This document shows positions 7,181 to 15,371 of a DNA stretch of 45,321 nucleotides, one piece after another. Position numbers and translations under genes: made by a program. Source of the stretch: an uncultured beta proteobacterium (GTDB lineage Bacteria; Pseudomonadota; Gammaproteobacteria; Burkholderiales; Burkholderiaceae_C); contig CAIJRK010000021.1 of NCBI GenBank assembly GCA_903823025.1, positions 1-45,321 of the forward strand, given 5' to 3'. Each line of letters starts with the position of its first letter. Within the stretch, counting starts at the first letter, position 1. The notes beneath the pieces were generated by a model that saw only the letters and a program-made list of their open reading frames with translations, was not told where the DNA came from and searched no databases.

Positions 7181-8289
7181 GTGAAGCCCCTAACGCAACT
7201 GCTGCAGCCCCGGTCAAGCGTCCTGCTGGCCGCCGGAGTGTGGAATTATCCGAAGAACTGAAGGCCTACAAAGGCATTTGGGTTTTCATCGAACATGACC
7301 GTGGTCACGTCAACACCGTGTCCTGGGAACTGATTGGCGAGGCGCGAAAGCTGGCCAACACGCTGGGTTGTGCAGTCAGCGCAATTTTGCTGGGCGGCTT
7401 TGATGAGTCGCTGGACAAGTTCGCCGCCGAGGCTTTCACGTTCGGGGCCGACAAGGCCTACATCATGCAAGACCCGGTGCTCAAAGGCTACCGCAACGAG
7501 CCGTTCACCAAAGGTCTGACGGACTTGGTCAACAAATACCAGCCTGAAATCATGCTGCTCGGGGCTACCTCGATGGGCCGCGATTTGGCCGGTTCGGTGG
7601 CGACAACATTGCTCACGGGCCTGACCGCCGATTGCACCGAACTCAACATTGACCCGACGTCCAAAGCACTGGCCGCCACGCGCCCCACCTTTGGTGGTTC
7701 GTTGTATTGCACCATCATGACGCTGGCCTATCGTCCGCAAATGGCGACGGTGCGTCCCCGCGTGATGCTGATGCCGCCAGCCGATGCCAGCCGCACCGGC
7801 GAGATCACCTACGACACGCTCGGCATGGTGGAGACGCAAATCGTCACCAAGCTGCTGGACTTCATTGCCGATGCCAACAGCAACAAAATCAACCTGCCTT
7901 ATGCCGACGTGATTGTTTGCGGCGGCAAGGGGCTGAAGAATCCTGAAAACTTCAAACTGGTGTTCGAGTTGGCCCGCGTCCTCGGTGGCGAAGTCGGTGC
8001 CACGCGACCTTGCGTGCAGGCGGGTTGGGTCGAAGCGGATCGGCAAGTCGGGCAAACCGGCAAGACCGTGCGTCCCAAGCTCTACATCGCCGCTGGTATT
8101 TCCGGCGCGATTCAGCACCGTGTGGGCTGCGAGGCATCGGACGTGATCGTCGCGATCAATACCGATGCCAACGCGCCTATTTTTGACTTTGCGCACTACG
8201 GCATTGTCGGCAACGCCATGCAGGTGCTACCCGCACTGACGCAAGCCTTTGCCGCCCATCTGGCACTGCGTAGCCGCCAAGTCGCCTAA
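7177..8289 (+). CDS. fixB: FixB, electron transfer flavoprotein alpha subunit
   Basis: The 370-residue ETF-alpha family protein has an N-terminal adenine-nucleotide-like domain, starting after a 35-residue extension rich in Ala/Pro/Arg: YKGIWVFIEHDRGHVNTVSW. The C-terminal FAD domain has CGGKGLKNPENFKLVFELAR, LGGEVGATRPCVQAGW, VGQTGKTVRPKLYIAAGISG and AIQHRVGC. These are the standard flavin-binding motifs. GAAGGA precedes the ATG. It overlaps fixA by 4 bases and is followed after 11 bases by fixC. It pairs with FixA to bind the bifurcating and transfer flavins. Confidence 0.95.
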   Translation: MSEAPNATAAAPVKRPAGRRSVELSEELKAYKGIWVFIEHDRGHVNTVSWELIGEARKLANTLGCAVSAILLGGFDESLDKFAAEAFTFGADKAYIMQDPVLKGYRNEPFTKGLTDLVNKYQPEIMLLGATSMGRDLAGSVATTLLTGLTADCTELNIDPTSKALAATRPTFGGSLYCTIMTLAYRPQMATVRPRVMLMPPADASRTGEITYDTLGMVETQIVTKLLDFIADANSNKINLPYADVIVCGGKGLKNPENFKLVFELARVLGGEVGATRPCVQAGWVEADRQVGQTGKTVRPKLYIAAGISGAIQHRVGCEASDVIVAINTDANAPIFDFAHYGIVGNAMQVLPALTQAFAAHLALRSRQVA

Positions 8290-8300
8290 AGGAGATTGTC

Positions 8301-9611
8301 ATGAAAAAACCATCCCAATTTGATGCCATCGTCGTCGGCGCTGGCCCGGCGGGCAACGCCGCCGCCTACACCATGGCGAAGGCCGGACTCAAGGTGCTGC
8401 AAATCGAGCGCGGCGAATATCCGGGCAGTAAAAACGTGCAAGGTGCCATTCTCTACGCCAAGGCCTTAGAGGAAATCATTCCCAATTTTCGGGATGATGC
8501 GCCGCTGGAACGCCACATCATCGAGCAGCGCATGTGGCTGCTCGACGAAACCTCTTTTGTCGGCACGCACATCCGCAGCGAGGACTACAACAAGCCGCCC
8601 TACAACCGCTACACCATTCTTCGGGCGCAATTCGACAAATGGTTTAGCGCCAAAGTGCGCGAAGCCGGTGCTTTGCTGATCTGCGAAACCACGGTGAATC
8701 ACCTGATCATGGATGGCGATCAAGTGGTGGGCGTGCAGTGCGACCGCTTGCAAGGCGATGTCTATGCGGACGTTGTGATTCTGGCCGACGGCGTGAACTC
8801 CACGCTGGCCCGCAAGGCTGGCTTTCATCCCGAGATTCCCGCTGGCAATGTCGCCCTGGCGGTGAAAGAGATTCTCTTCATGCCAGAAGAAACGATTCGC
8901 CAGCGCTTCAATATCGGCGAAGAATCCGGTGTGGTCATTGAGATGGTGGGCCGCATCACGGATGGCATGACGGGCACCGGCTTTCTCTATACCAACAAGG
9001 AATCAATCACCATTGGTGTCGGTTGCATGTTGGGCGATTTTGCCAAGAACCCGAACCGCACCAGCCCCTACGTGTTGCTGGAACAGATGAAGCGCCACCC
9101 CGCTATCGCCCCACTGATTGAAGGCGGCGAGATGAAAGAATACTGCGCCCACCTGATTCCTGAAGGCGGCTTTTATGCCATTCCGCAGCTCTACGGCAAC
9201 GGCTGGATGATCGTCGGCGACTCAGGTGGTTTCGTCAACGCCGTTCACCGCGAAGGCTCGAATCTGGCCATGACGTCTGGACGGTTTGCTGCCGAGACGG
9301 TGATTGCGGCCAAAGAAGCCAATCAAGGCTATCGCACCGCATCGCTCAAACCCTACAAAACCGCGCTGGACGCCAGTTTTGTGATGAAAGATTTGCACAA
9401 GTACCGCGACTTGCCCGCCGTGCTGCACAAGAACCCGCAGTTCTTCACCAGCTACCCCGACATGGTCGCGCAAGCGGCACGCACCATGATCACCGTGGAC
9501 GGCGTGGACAAGAAAACCAAAGAGCGCGAAATATTTTCAAGCTTCCGCAAGACCCGCAAGCTCACCGGGCTGGTGGGCGATGCCTACAAACTCTGGAAGG
9601 CCATTCGATGA
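8301..9611 (+). CDS. fixC: FixC, ETF:quinone oxidoreductase-like flavoprotein
   Basis: The 436-residue protein starts with a dinucleotide-binding fold, FDAIVVGAGPAGNAAAYTMA (G-x-G-x-x-G, about residues 7-26), and IERGEYPGSKNVQGAILY. VILADGVNSTLARKAGF and WMIVGDSGGFVNAVHREGSN follow; the latter binds FAD near the membrane face. FixC is the ETF-QO homologue that passes electrons to quinone within FixABCX; the iron-sulfur domain of eukaryotic ETF-QO is supplied separately by FixX. AAAGGAG precedes the ATG. The stop overlaps the fixX start (ATGA at 9608-9611). Confidence 0.95.
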   Translation: MKKPSQFDAIVVGAGPAGNAAAYTMAKAGLKVLQIERGEYPGSKNVQGAILYAKALEEIIPNFRDDAPLERHIIEQRMWLLDETSFVGTHIRSEDYNKPPYNRYTILRAQFDKWFSAKVREAGALLICETTVNHLIMDGDQVVGVQCDRLQGDVYADVVILADGVNSTLARKAGFHPEIPAGNVALAVKEILFMPEETIRQRFNIGEESGVVIEMVGRITDGMTGTGFLYTNKESITIGVGCMLGDFAKNPNRTSPYVLLEQMKRHPAIAPLIEGGEMKEYCAHLIPEGGFYAIPQLYGNGWMIVGDSGGFVNAVHREGSNLAMTSGRFAAETVIAAKEANQGYRTASLKPYKTALDASFVMKDLHKYRDLPAVLHKNPQFFTSYPDMVAQAARTMITVDGVDKKTKEREIFSSFRKTRKLTGLVGDAYKLWKAIR

Positions 9612-9907
9612 ACCCGATCACTGTCAATGTCGAAGAGAAACTCTTCCAAAACCGCTACCGCGTGGATGCGGGTCGGCCCCACATCCAAATCAAGGATGCC
9701 GACGTTTGCACCAACGTTTGTGTCGTGAAAAGCTGCACCTTTGTTTGCCCGGCCTCTTGCTACAAAGTTGAGGGCAACGGCAGCGTCACGCTGATCACCG
9801 ATGGTTGTCTTGAATGCGGGAGTTGCCGCATTATCTGCAGCGAACTGAGCAATGTTGACTGGAACTATCCGCGTGGCGGCCACGGCATTTTGTTCAAGTT
9901 TGGTTAA
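9608..9907 (+). CDS. fixX: FixX, ferredoxin-like subunit
   Basis: The 99-residue ferredoxin-like protein has a normal [4Fe-4S] set near the C-terminus, DGCLECGSCRIICSE (about residues 61-75), plus VCVVKSCTFVCPASCYKVEG (about residues 36-55) from a partly degenerate first cluster motif. The end NVDWNYPRGGHGILFKFG is highly characteristic of FixX and ETF-QO C-termini. It accepts the low-potential electron from FixAB/FixC. It is the last gene of the operon, translationally coupled to fixC. Confidence 0.95.
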   Translation: MNPITVNVEEKLFQNRYRVDAGRPHIQIKDADVCTNVCVVKSCTFVCPASCYKVEGNGSVTLITDGCLECGSCRIICSELSNVDWNYPRGGHGILFKFG

Positions 9908-9911
9908 AGGA

Positions 9912-9941
9912 TTGACGGGCGGGGCACGCCTCACCCGTCAA
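9912..9941 (+). terminator. hairpin after the nif-fix operon
   Basis: TTGACGGG (9912-9919) pairs with CCCGTCAA (9934-9941) across a 14-base loop, 4 bases past the fixX stop and just before the end of the convergent permease gene. There is no U-tract, so it is at best a weak or Rho-assisted terminator. Confidence 0.4.
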
Positions 9942-9950
9942 CCATACGCC

Positions 9951-12470
9951 CTACTGCACCGCCCGCCGCAGCGTCTCCACCACGGGGCGGCGCAACACAT
10001 CACGCAAACCCCACCAGCCCGCCGCCAGCGCCAGCAGCGCGCCGCTGATAGAGCCAAACAAGGGCACCCACAGCGAGACCGTCCAGGCAAACTCGAACAC
10101 ATATTTAGCCAGCGCCCAGCCCACAAGAGAGGCCACGATAGAGGCTAAAAATCCCGCTAGCAAACCGACGCCCATCAACTCGGCGCGCTGCACCTGACGC
10201 AGCAAACTACTCTGCGCGCCCACCGCCCGCATGATGGCAAACTCCCGCGCCCGCTCTTCACGCGTGGCCGTCACCGCAGCAAATAACACCACCAAGCCAG
10301 CGGCCAGCGTGAAGCCAAACAAAAATTCCACAGCCCGAATCACCTGATCCAGCACACTTTGAATTTGCCGAATGGTGCTGGTCATATCCACGCTGGTGAT
10401 GTTCGGAAAACTACGTACCAGGTTCTTGTCAAACCCCGGCGTGTCGGGGGCTTTGAACGCGCTCATGTAGGTTTTGGTCACATCAGGCAGGTCTTTGACC
10501 GGATACATGACAAAGAAGTTAGCCCGCAAGGAACCCCAATCCACCTTACGCAACGACGTTATTTTTGACTCCACCAACACCCCGCCCACATCAAAGCGCA
10601 AGGTGTCGCCCAGCTTGAGGTTGAGGGTTTCGGCAATGCCTTCTTCAACGCTGATGGCGCCCTGCTCGCCCTCTATCCAGCGGCCCGCCACCACCTCGTT
10701 TTGCGAAGGCAGCACGGCGCTGTTGGAGAGATTGAATTCACGATCTACCAACCGCTTGGCCCGGTCTTCAGCATAGTTATCAGGCGAAATGGGTTGCGCA
10801 TTGATGGCGACCAGTCGGCCCCGAATCATGGGGAACCAATCAAATTGGGTGACACCCCCATCGCGCAAAGCTTGCAAAAACGCATCGCCTTGTTCTGGCA
10901 TGACGTTGATCACAAACCGATTTGGCGCATCGGCAGGCGTGGCCTGACGCCAACTGCTGATGAGGTCGGTGCGCAACAGCACCAGCAACACCAGCGCCAG
11001 CAATCCGACCGCCAACGCGCTGACCTGCACCACGGCATAAGCCGGACGCGCCGAAATCTGCCGCGTTGCCAACACCAGCCAGCGCGGTGCGGTGCTCTCG
11101 TTGACACTCCAGCGCAACAGCTTGACGGCCAGCCAACTCAACGCGGCAAACACCACCACCGCCCCCGCAAAACCGCCGACCGCAATCAGGCCCAGCGTCA
11201 GGTCACTGCTCGCGGCCAGCAGCAGAACAGCAAACCCCGTCACGCCCAAACCCAGCACGCCCAGCGAGGCGGGTTTCAGGTTGCCCACATCACGACGAAT
11301 CACGCGCAGCGGCGGCACTTGGGCCAGTTGCAAGACGGGTGGCAAACCAAAAGCCAGCAACAAGGTCAGCCCCATGCCCATACCAAAAACGACCGGCCAC
11401 AGACTCGCGGCAGGCAGCGACACGCTCACCAAACCGGCTAACAGCAACACAAATAAATAATGCACACCAAAGCCAAAAGCCACGCCCAAACCGCTGGCTA
11501 TCAGACCAATCACAGTGAACTCAAAGGTATAACTTGAGGCAATCGTGCGTTGGCTTAAACCCAGCACGCGCAACATGGCGCAGTCATCCAGATGGTTAGC
11601 CGCAAAGCCACGCGCCGCCAGCGCCACCGCCACCGCGCTCAAAAGCGCCGCCAGCAAAGCGATCAGGCTGAGAAACTTCTCGGCACGTTCCAGCGTTTGC
11701 CCCATTTCTGGCCGCCCGCCTTGCAGCGACTCCACGCGCACGCCATGCACATCCGGCTTTTTAGCCTCCTCCGTGGCCCAAGTCACAAAAGTAGCCACAG
11801 GTGCTTTGTCACCGGCTACGGCCATGCGGTAGTGCAGACGACTGGCGGGCTGGATCAGTTGGGTGGACTCAACATCGGCGCGATTGATCATGACGCGGGG
11901 CGAAAAGTTCATGAAGCCACCACCCCGATCCGGCTCAATCACGATGATTTTGGCGATACGCAAACTGGCGTTGCCCAGCAGCAACTGGTCGCCCATCTGA
12001 AGCCCCACGGCCTCCAGCACGGGCGCATCCACCCAGGCCTCGCCGGGCGCAGGAATCTCGCGCGTGACGACCTCGGGTTGCCCCGGTTGATTCGCTATTT
12101 TGAGACTGCCCCGCAGCGGATAACCCGGCTCCACCACTTTGAGCGACACCAGTTTGATACCGCCACCCTTGGCCTCGGTGGCGCGACCCATCGTCGGGAA
12201 ACTCAAGGTTTGAACCACAGCCAGACCGAGTTCGCGCGCCTTGGCTTCAAACACCGCCGGGGTCGGGTTGTTGCTGGCGATCAAGGCGTCGCCGCCCAGC
12301 AACTGCAGCGCATCGCGTTGCAAGCCGCCTTGAAGACGGTCGGCAAAGAAGCCGACCGCCGTCAAGGAGGCCACCGCTAACGTGACCGCAACGATGAGTA
12401 AACGAAGTTCGCCTGAACGCAAATCGCGCCATAAAGAGCGCCAGCCAAGGCGCCAAAAAGAAATAGTCAT
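9951..12470 (-). CDS. FtsX-family ABC transporter permease (YbbP-like)
   Basis: The 839-residue inner-membrane protein has the duplicated FtsX architecture. A first membrane helix (about residues 20-42) follows SFWRLGWRSLWRDLRSGELR, and a periplasmic MacB-like region spans roughly 45-250. An FtsX repeat with three helices covers about 258-385, then further hydrophobic segments (about 400-510), a second periplasmic region, and the C-terminal FtsX repeat from about 712. The family includes E. coli YbbP, which works with the ATPase YbbA and an esterase in envelope lipid or lysophospholipid handling. No ATPase gene lies beside it here. ATG 12468-12470 starts the family N-terminus. It lies about 100 bases downstream of fdhD on the same strand. 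Confidence 0.9.
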   Translation of the reverse strand: MTISFWRLGWRSLWRDLRSGELRLLIVAVTLAVASLTAVGFFADRLQGGLQRDALQLLGGDALIASNNPTPAVFEAKARELGLAVVQTLSFPTMGRATEAKGGGIKLVSLKVVEPGYPLRGSLKIANQPGQPEVVTREIPAPGEAWVDAPVLEAVGLQMGDQLLLGNASLRIAKIIVIEPDRGGGFMNFSPRVMINRADVESTQLIQPASRLHYRMAVAGDKAPVATFVTWATEEAKKPDVHGVRVESLQGGRPEMGQTLERAEKFLSLIALLAALLSAVAVALAARGFAANHLDDCAMLRVLGLSQRTIASSYTFEFTVIGLIASGLGVAFGFGVHYLFVLLLAGLVSVSLPAASLWPVVFGMGMGLTLLLAFGLPPVLQLAQVPPLRVIRRDVGNLKPASLGVLGLGVTGFAVLLLAASSDLTLGLIAVGGFAGAVVVFAALSWLAVKLLRWSVNESTAPRWLVLATRQISARPAYAVVQVSALAVGLLALVLLVLLRTDLISSWRQATPADAPNRFVINVMPEQGDAFLQALRDGGVTQFDWFPMIRGRLVAINAQPISPDNYAEDRAKRLVDREFNLSNSAVLPSQNEVVAGRWIEGEQGAISVEEGIAETLNLKLGDTLRFDVGGVLVESKITSLRKVDWGSLRANFFVMYPVKDLPDVTKTYMSAFKAPDTPGFDKNLVRSFPNITSVDMTSTIRQIQSVLDQVIRAVEFLFGFTLAAGLVVLFAAVTATREERAREFAIMRAVGAQSSLLRQVQRAELMGVGLLAGFLASIVASLVGWALAKYVFEFAWTVSLWVPLFGSISGALLALAAGWWGLRDVLRRPVVETLRRAVQ

Positions 12471-12572
12471 GGCGTTCGTTATAGCCTACCTGAGGCTGAG
12501 TCGTGACCTGTCAACCGTATTGGCCTGCCGTCAAGTGGCGAATACCCGTAGTGGCTGAAGCGCTAGGCCACG

Positions 12573-13418
12573 TTATGACGCGTGCAGCCGGGCGCCCGCC
12601 AATTCAGGTTGCCGCTGCAAGCGCTCAACGCCGGTGTAGCAAAGAAAGCGCTTGTTCGTCGCGCGGCCAATCGTACAGAGGCCCAAACGCTGCGCCACCT
12701 CGTGCCCCATCTGCGTGATGCCACTGCGCGACACCACAATCGGCACGCCCATTTGCGCCGACTTGATCACCATCTCGCTGGTTAATCGACCTGTGGTGTA
12801 GAACACTTTGTCATCGCCCGTCATGGCTTGCGGACCTTGCATCCACATCCAGCCAGCGATGGTGTCGATGGCGTTGTGGCGCCCCACATCTTCTACAAAT
12901 ACGCACATGGTTTCGCCTTGAAACAGGGCGCAACCATGCACTGAACCGGCTGATTTGTAGGTGCTTTCCTGCAGCCTAATCGCGTTGACGATGCCATACA
13001 GTTGCGATTGCTGCAGCGTCGCTGGGGGCAACACCAGCTGATCCACATCGGCCATCAAATCGCCAAACACACTGCCTTGTCCGCAGCCTGTGGTGACCAC
13101 GCGCTTGGACGTGCGCGCCTCAATATCCGAAATGCCCTGGCGGGTTTTGACAGCGGCAGCGCCCACCTCCCAGTCCACCGTAATGGATTCAACTTCCGCC
13201 ACCGATTGCACCAGTCGCTGATTGCGCAAGAAGCCCAGCACCAGCAGTTCAGGGTGTGCGCCTAAAGTCATCAACGTGACCAATTCACGGTTATCGACAT
13301 AAACCGTGAGCGCTCGCTCGGCAGGAATCGAGATCGGGGACGACTCGCCATACTCGTTGACAGTGAGCACTTCGCAGGTCAGCGGCGCACGCGCTTGGGT
13401 GAGAAAAGGCAATGGCAT
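12573..13418 (-). CDS. fdhD: formate dehydrogenase accessory sulfurtransferase FdhD
   Basis: The 281-residue protein passes sulfur from IscS to the molybdenum cofactor (bis-MGD) of formate dehydrogenases, which need it for activity. Family features are the early ISIPAERALTVYVDNREL, HPELLVLGFLRNQRLVQSV, the mobile-loop cysteine in RVVTTGCGQGSVFG (Cys112), CVFVEDVGRHNAIDTIAGW and VFYTTGRLTSEMVIK. E. coli FdhD has a C-x-x-C here, but this protein has C-G-Q-G, so the second Cys is missing. It ends the fdh gene run and is the only FdhD in the window, so it may serve both formate dehydrogenases. A terminator separates it from the gene upstream, so it may have its own promoter. Confidence 0.95.
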   Translation of the reverse strand: MPLPFLTQARAPLTCEVLTVNEYGESSPISIPAERALTVYVDNRELVTLMTLGAHPELLVLGFLRNQRLVQSVAEVESITVDWEVGAAAVKTRQGISDIEARTSKRVVTTGCGQGSVFGDLMADVDQLVLPPATLQQSQLYGIVNAIRLQESTYKSAGSVHGCALFQGETMCVFVEDVGRHNAIDTIAGWMWMQGPQAMTGDDKVFYTTGRLTSEMVIKSAQMGVPIVVSRSGITQMGHEVAQRLGLCTIGRATNKRFLCYTGVERLQRQPELAGARLHAS

Positions 13419-13432
13419 AAGTTAATAACTAC

Positions 13433-13465
13433 AAAAAAAAGCCATCCTTTTTCAGGCTGGCTTTT
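13433..13465 (-). terminator. intrinsic terminator of the fdh structural operon
   Basis: On the minus strand AAAAGCCA (13458-13465) pairs with TGGCTTTT (13437-13444), with further CCT/AGG pairing inside the stem, and a run of eight T residues follows (13433-13440). It lies just after the 146-aa exported-protein gene and before fdhD, so fdhD probably depends on readthrough or its own promoter. Confidence 0.8.
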
Positions 13466-13489
13466 CAGAATAAAAGCGCTGTCAAAAAA

Positions 13490-13930
13490 CTATTTAACAG
13501 GGACAGCGGCTGGGACAGAAGCAGCGGCAGCGGGTATCGCCATCACGGCAGCAGCAGATGTTGGGGTGCCAGGCGAGCTAACTGCCGTGGTTGCGGTTGC
13601 GGGCGAATTCACGCCCGCCGCCTCTATCGTTTGAACAGCGACTTCTGGCGTGTAGATAAACGCGCCCAGATCGGCACAAGGCGGCATAACTTGCGCTGGT
13701 TTGGTCGCCTTGTTGGCTGCTGATGCGCTCTGGTAGTAATGGGCGGCGACCTTGTCTTGCGCCTTGCAATTTTGGTAGGCACTGACCTTGCCACTCCAGG
13801 CCGCCTTGGCCGAAGCCTCAGCGGCTTGAGCTTTGGCCTCGTCGCTGGCGGCGGGCAACTTGGCCAGCACCGATGTTCCTATCAGGAGCGCGCAACTGGT
13901 TAGCAAAAGTTGTTTTAAATATTTTTTCAT
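13490..13930 (-). CDS. exported Ala-rich protein of the fdh locus, unknown function
   Basis: The 146-residue product has a Sec signal peptide (MKKYLKQLLLTSCALLIGTS, cleavage probably after VLA). An Ala/Lys-rich helical part follows, with AYQNCKAQDKVAAHYYQSAS and one CADLGAFIYTPEVA segment, and then a low-complexity Ala/Pro/Thr/Val tail. The two mature-part cysteines could form a disulfide in the periplasm. I set the start at ATG 13928-13930, which follows GAAGG; the open frame extends into fdhC, but the signal peptide supports the short form. It begins 19 bases after the fdhC stop and ends before a strong terminator, so it belongs to the fdh transcript. I do not recognise the family; a periplasmic accessory role is only inferred from position. 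Confidence 0.75.
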   Translation of the reverse strand: MKKYLKQLLLTSCALLIGTSVLAKLPAASDEAKAQAAEASAKAAWSGKVSAYQNCKAQDKVAAHYYQSASAANKATKPAQVMPPCADLGAFIYTPEVAVQTIEAAGVNSPATATTAVSSPGTPTSAAAVMAIPAAAASVPAAVPVK

Positions 13931-13949
13931 ACAAACCTTCTTGAATCCT

Positions 13950-15137
13950 TCAAACCCGAACCGGCTGGCTAGGCGGCACGGCTTGGGCCGCAGTCGGTGG
14001 CGGCGTGCGTTGAGCCGGAATTTTGCCGCTTTTGACATCGTCAAACCAAAGTTCATGGTGCTCTTTGGCCCAGGCTTCGTCCACGTAACCGGTTCGCATG
14101 GCTTTGTACGCGCCATCCATGCCGATGGTTCCCATGTAAATATGCCCCAGAAACATCGTGAGCATCACCACGTTGGAGACGGCATGAACCATATGCGCAA
14201 TTTGCATCGTGCCGCGTTCATAGACCAGACCGGGAATGAGTTGGTTGAGCACCAGACCGGAACCCACCACCACAATCCCCAGCACAAAGACACCGCCCCA
14301 AAACACCAGTTTTTCACCGGCGTTGAATCGGTGCGAAGGCACTTCGGTGTCAGACAACAACCCCCCGCCTTTGAGTAGCCAGGTGACATCTTCCTTGCGT
14401 GGCAAGTTGTCTTTGAGAAACGTGCCAATCACAACCAGCAACGACACGGCAAACAAAGGCCCGGCAAAGTTGTGCGCGTTTTTAAGCACGTAGGCCAGCC
14501 AGCCAAACAAGGTCTCGCCCATCACCGGATACAAGAAAAACTTGCCAAAAGCCATCACCACGCCGGACACCGCCAAAATGATGAAAGCAATGGCATTGGC
14601 CCAATGCGCCGAACGCTCAAACGGCGTGAAACGCTCGATCTTGCGACCCGTCTCCGGGCTGTGCAAAGGCAGACTGCCTTTGCGCCAATAAAACAGACCC
14701 AGCGCACCCACCACGATCAGCAACAACGCGCCACCATAAGGAATGATCCAGTTGTTGCGAACCTGCCGCCAAGCCTCGCCCGCGTTGGTCAGGCGAGAAC
14801 CCGGATACTGCACAAACGGCTGAATCAGATTGCCCGCCTCGGGCGCTTGCGATTTAGGCAAACTGCTGTAACCGGTCACACCAGCGCCCACTTGGCGCCA
14901 CATCGGCGCGTTGTTGCCCTGCTGCACTTTCATGCGTTCGCCGTTGGTCTGCTCGGCGTAGCCCGGGTCAGCGCTGGCCTCCGGCTTGACCTCGAAAATG
15001 TTCTGACTCTGGATGCCGCCCGTGGTCGGCGCGGGGGCCACCATGGCCGGGGCATCTGGACTGACGCTCGTACTTTGCGCCATCGCGCCAGCCCCCAAAA
15101 AGGCCAGCAACAAGGCGACAGAAAAGGCTTTTTTCAT
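13950..15137 (-). CDS. formate dehydrogenase gamma subunit, cytochrome b
   Basis: The 395-residue membrane subunit anchors the enzyme and passes electrons to quinone. It has an N-terminal signal peptide (about 1-20), an unusually long Pro/Ser/Ala/Gln-rich exported segment (about 21-125), and then the cytochrome b core. Hydrophobic helices include WIIPYGGALLLIVVGALGLF, WANAIAFIILAVSGVVMAF, FAGPLFAVSLLVVIGTFL, VFWGGVFVLGIVVVGSGLVL and NVVMLTMFLGHIYMGTIGM. Haem-ligand candidates are His in FERSAHWAN, in KNAHNFAG and near FLGHIYMG. GGGAGG precedes the ATG. Fd-Nx gamma subunits (FdnI type) lack the long exported N-terminus, which is typical of the FdoI/FdhC forms found in Betaproteobacteria. Confidence 0.92.
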   Translation of the reverse strand: MKKAFSVALLLAFLGAGAMAQSTSVSPDAPAMVAPAPTTGGIQSQNIFEVKPEASADPGYAEQTNGERMKVQQGNNAPMWRQVGAGVTGYSSLPKSQAPEAGNLIQPFVQYPGSRLTNAGEAWRQVRNNWIIPYGGALLLIVVGALGLFYWRKGSLPLHSPETGRKIERFTPFERSAHWANAIAFIILAVSGVVMAFGKFFLYPVMGETLFGWLAYVLKNAHNFAGPLFAVSLLVVIGTFLKDNLPRKEDVTWLLKGGGLLSDTEVPSHRFNAGEKLVFWGGVFVLGIVVVGSGLVLNQLIPGLVYERGTMQIAHMVHAVSNVVMLTMFLGHIYMGTIGMDGAYKAMRTGYVDEAWAKEHHELWFDDVKSGKIPAQRTPPPTAAQAVPPSQPVRV

Positions 15138-15149
15138 GACGGCCTCCCT

Positions 15150-15371
15150 TTAGTTGATGCGACTGTAGTCGTTCTGACCTCGTTGGGTGCGGGCCTTCAT
15201 GTGCGACGCCCAACTGGTCTTGTCACCCGGCTGCCAGCCGCTCGCCACAAAGGCTTTGCCAGTGCCTTTGTAGGGCGCGATGTCATGCTTATGAGTGCCC
15301 AACGGTTGCGGCTTTTCACCGCAAGCGGACAACAGCGCCGTGAAGGCCAGGAGCCATAACGTGTGTTTCAT
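15150..15371 (-). CDS. small lipoprotein of the fdh operon
   Basis: The 73-residue product has a lipobox-type signal peptide, MKHTLWLLAFTALLSACGEK, with the modifiable Cys at residue 17. The mature part of about 57 residues is hydrophilic (HKHDIAPYKGTGKAFVASGW). The start ATG 15369-15371 overlaps the fdhB stop (ATGA), so translation is coupled, and fdhC starts 12 bases after its stop. The setting between the iron-sulfur and cytochrome subunits suggests a role in assembly or stability of the periplasmic enzyme, but the function is not known to me. Confidence 0.8.
   Translation of the reverse strand: MKHTLWLLAFTALLSACGEKPQPLGTHKHDIAPYKGTGKAFVASGWQPGDKTSWASHMKARTQRGQNDYSRIN

Noticed and set aside
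14472..15359. 295-codon plus-strand frame opposite fdhC and the lipoprotein gene
   Set aside because: Shadow frame; the minus strand carries a signal peptide, membrane helices and haem-ligand motifs.
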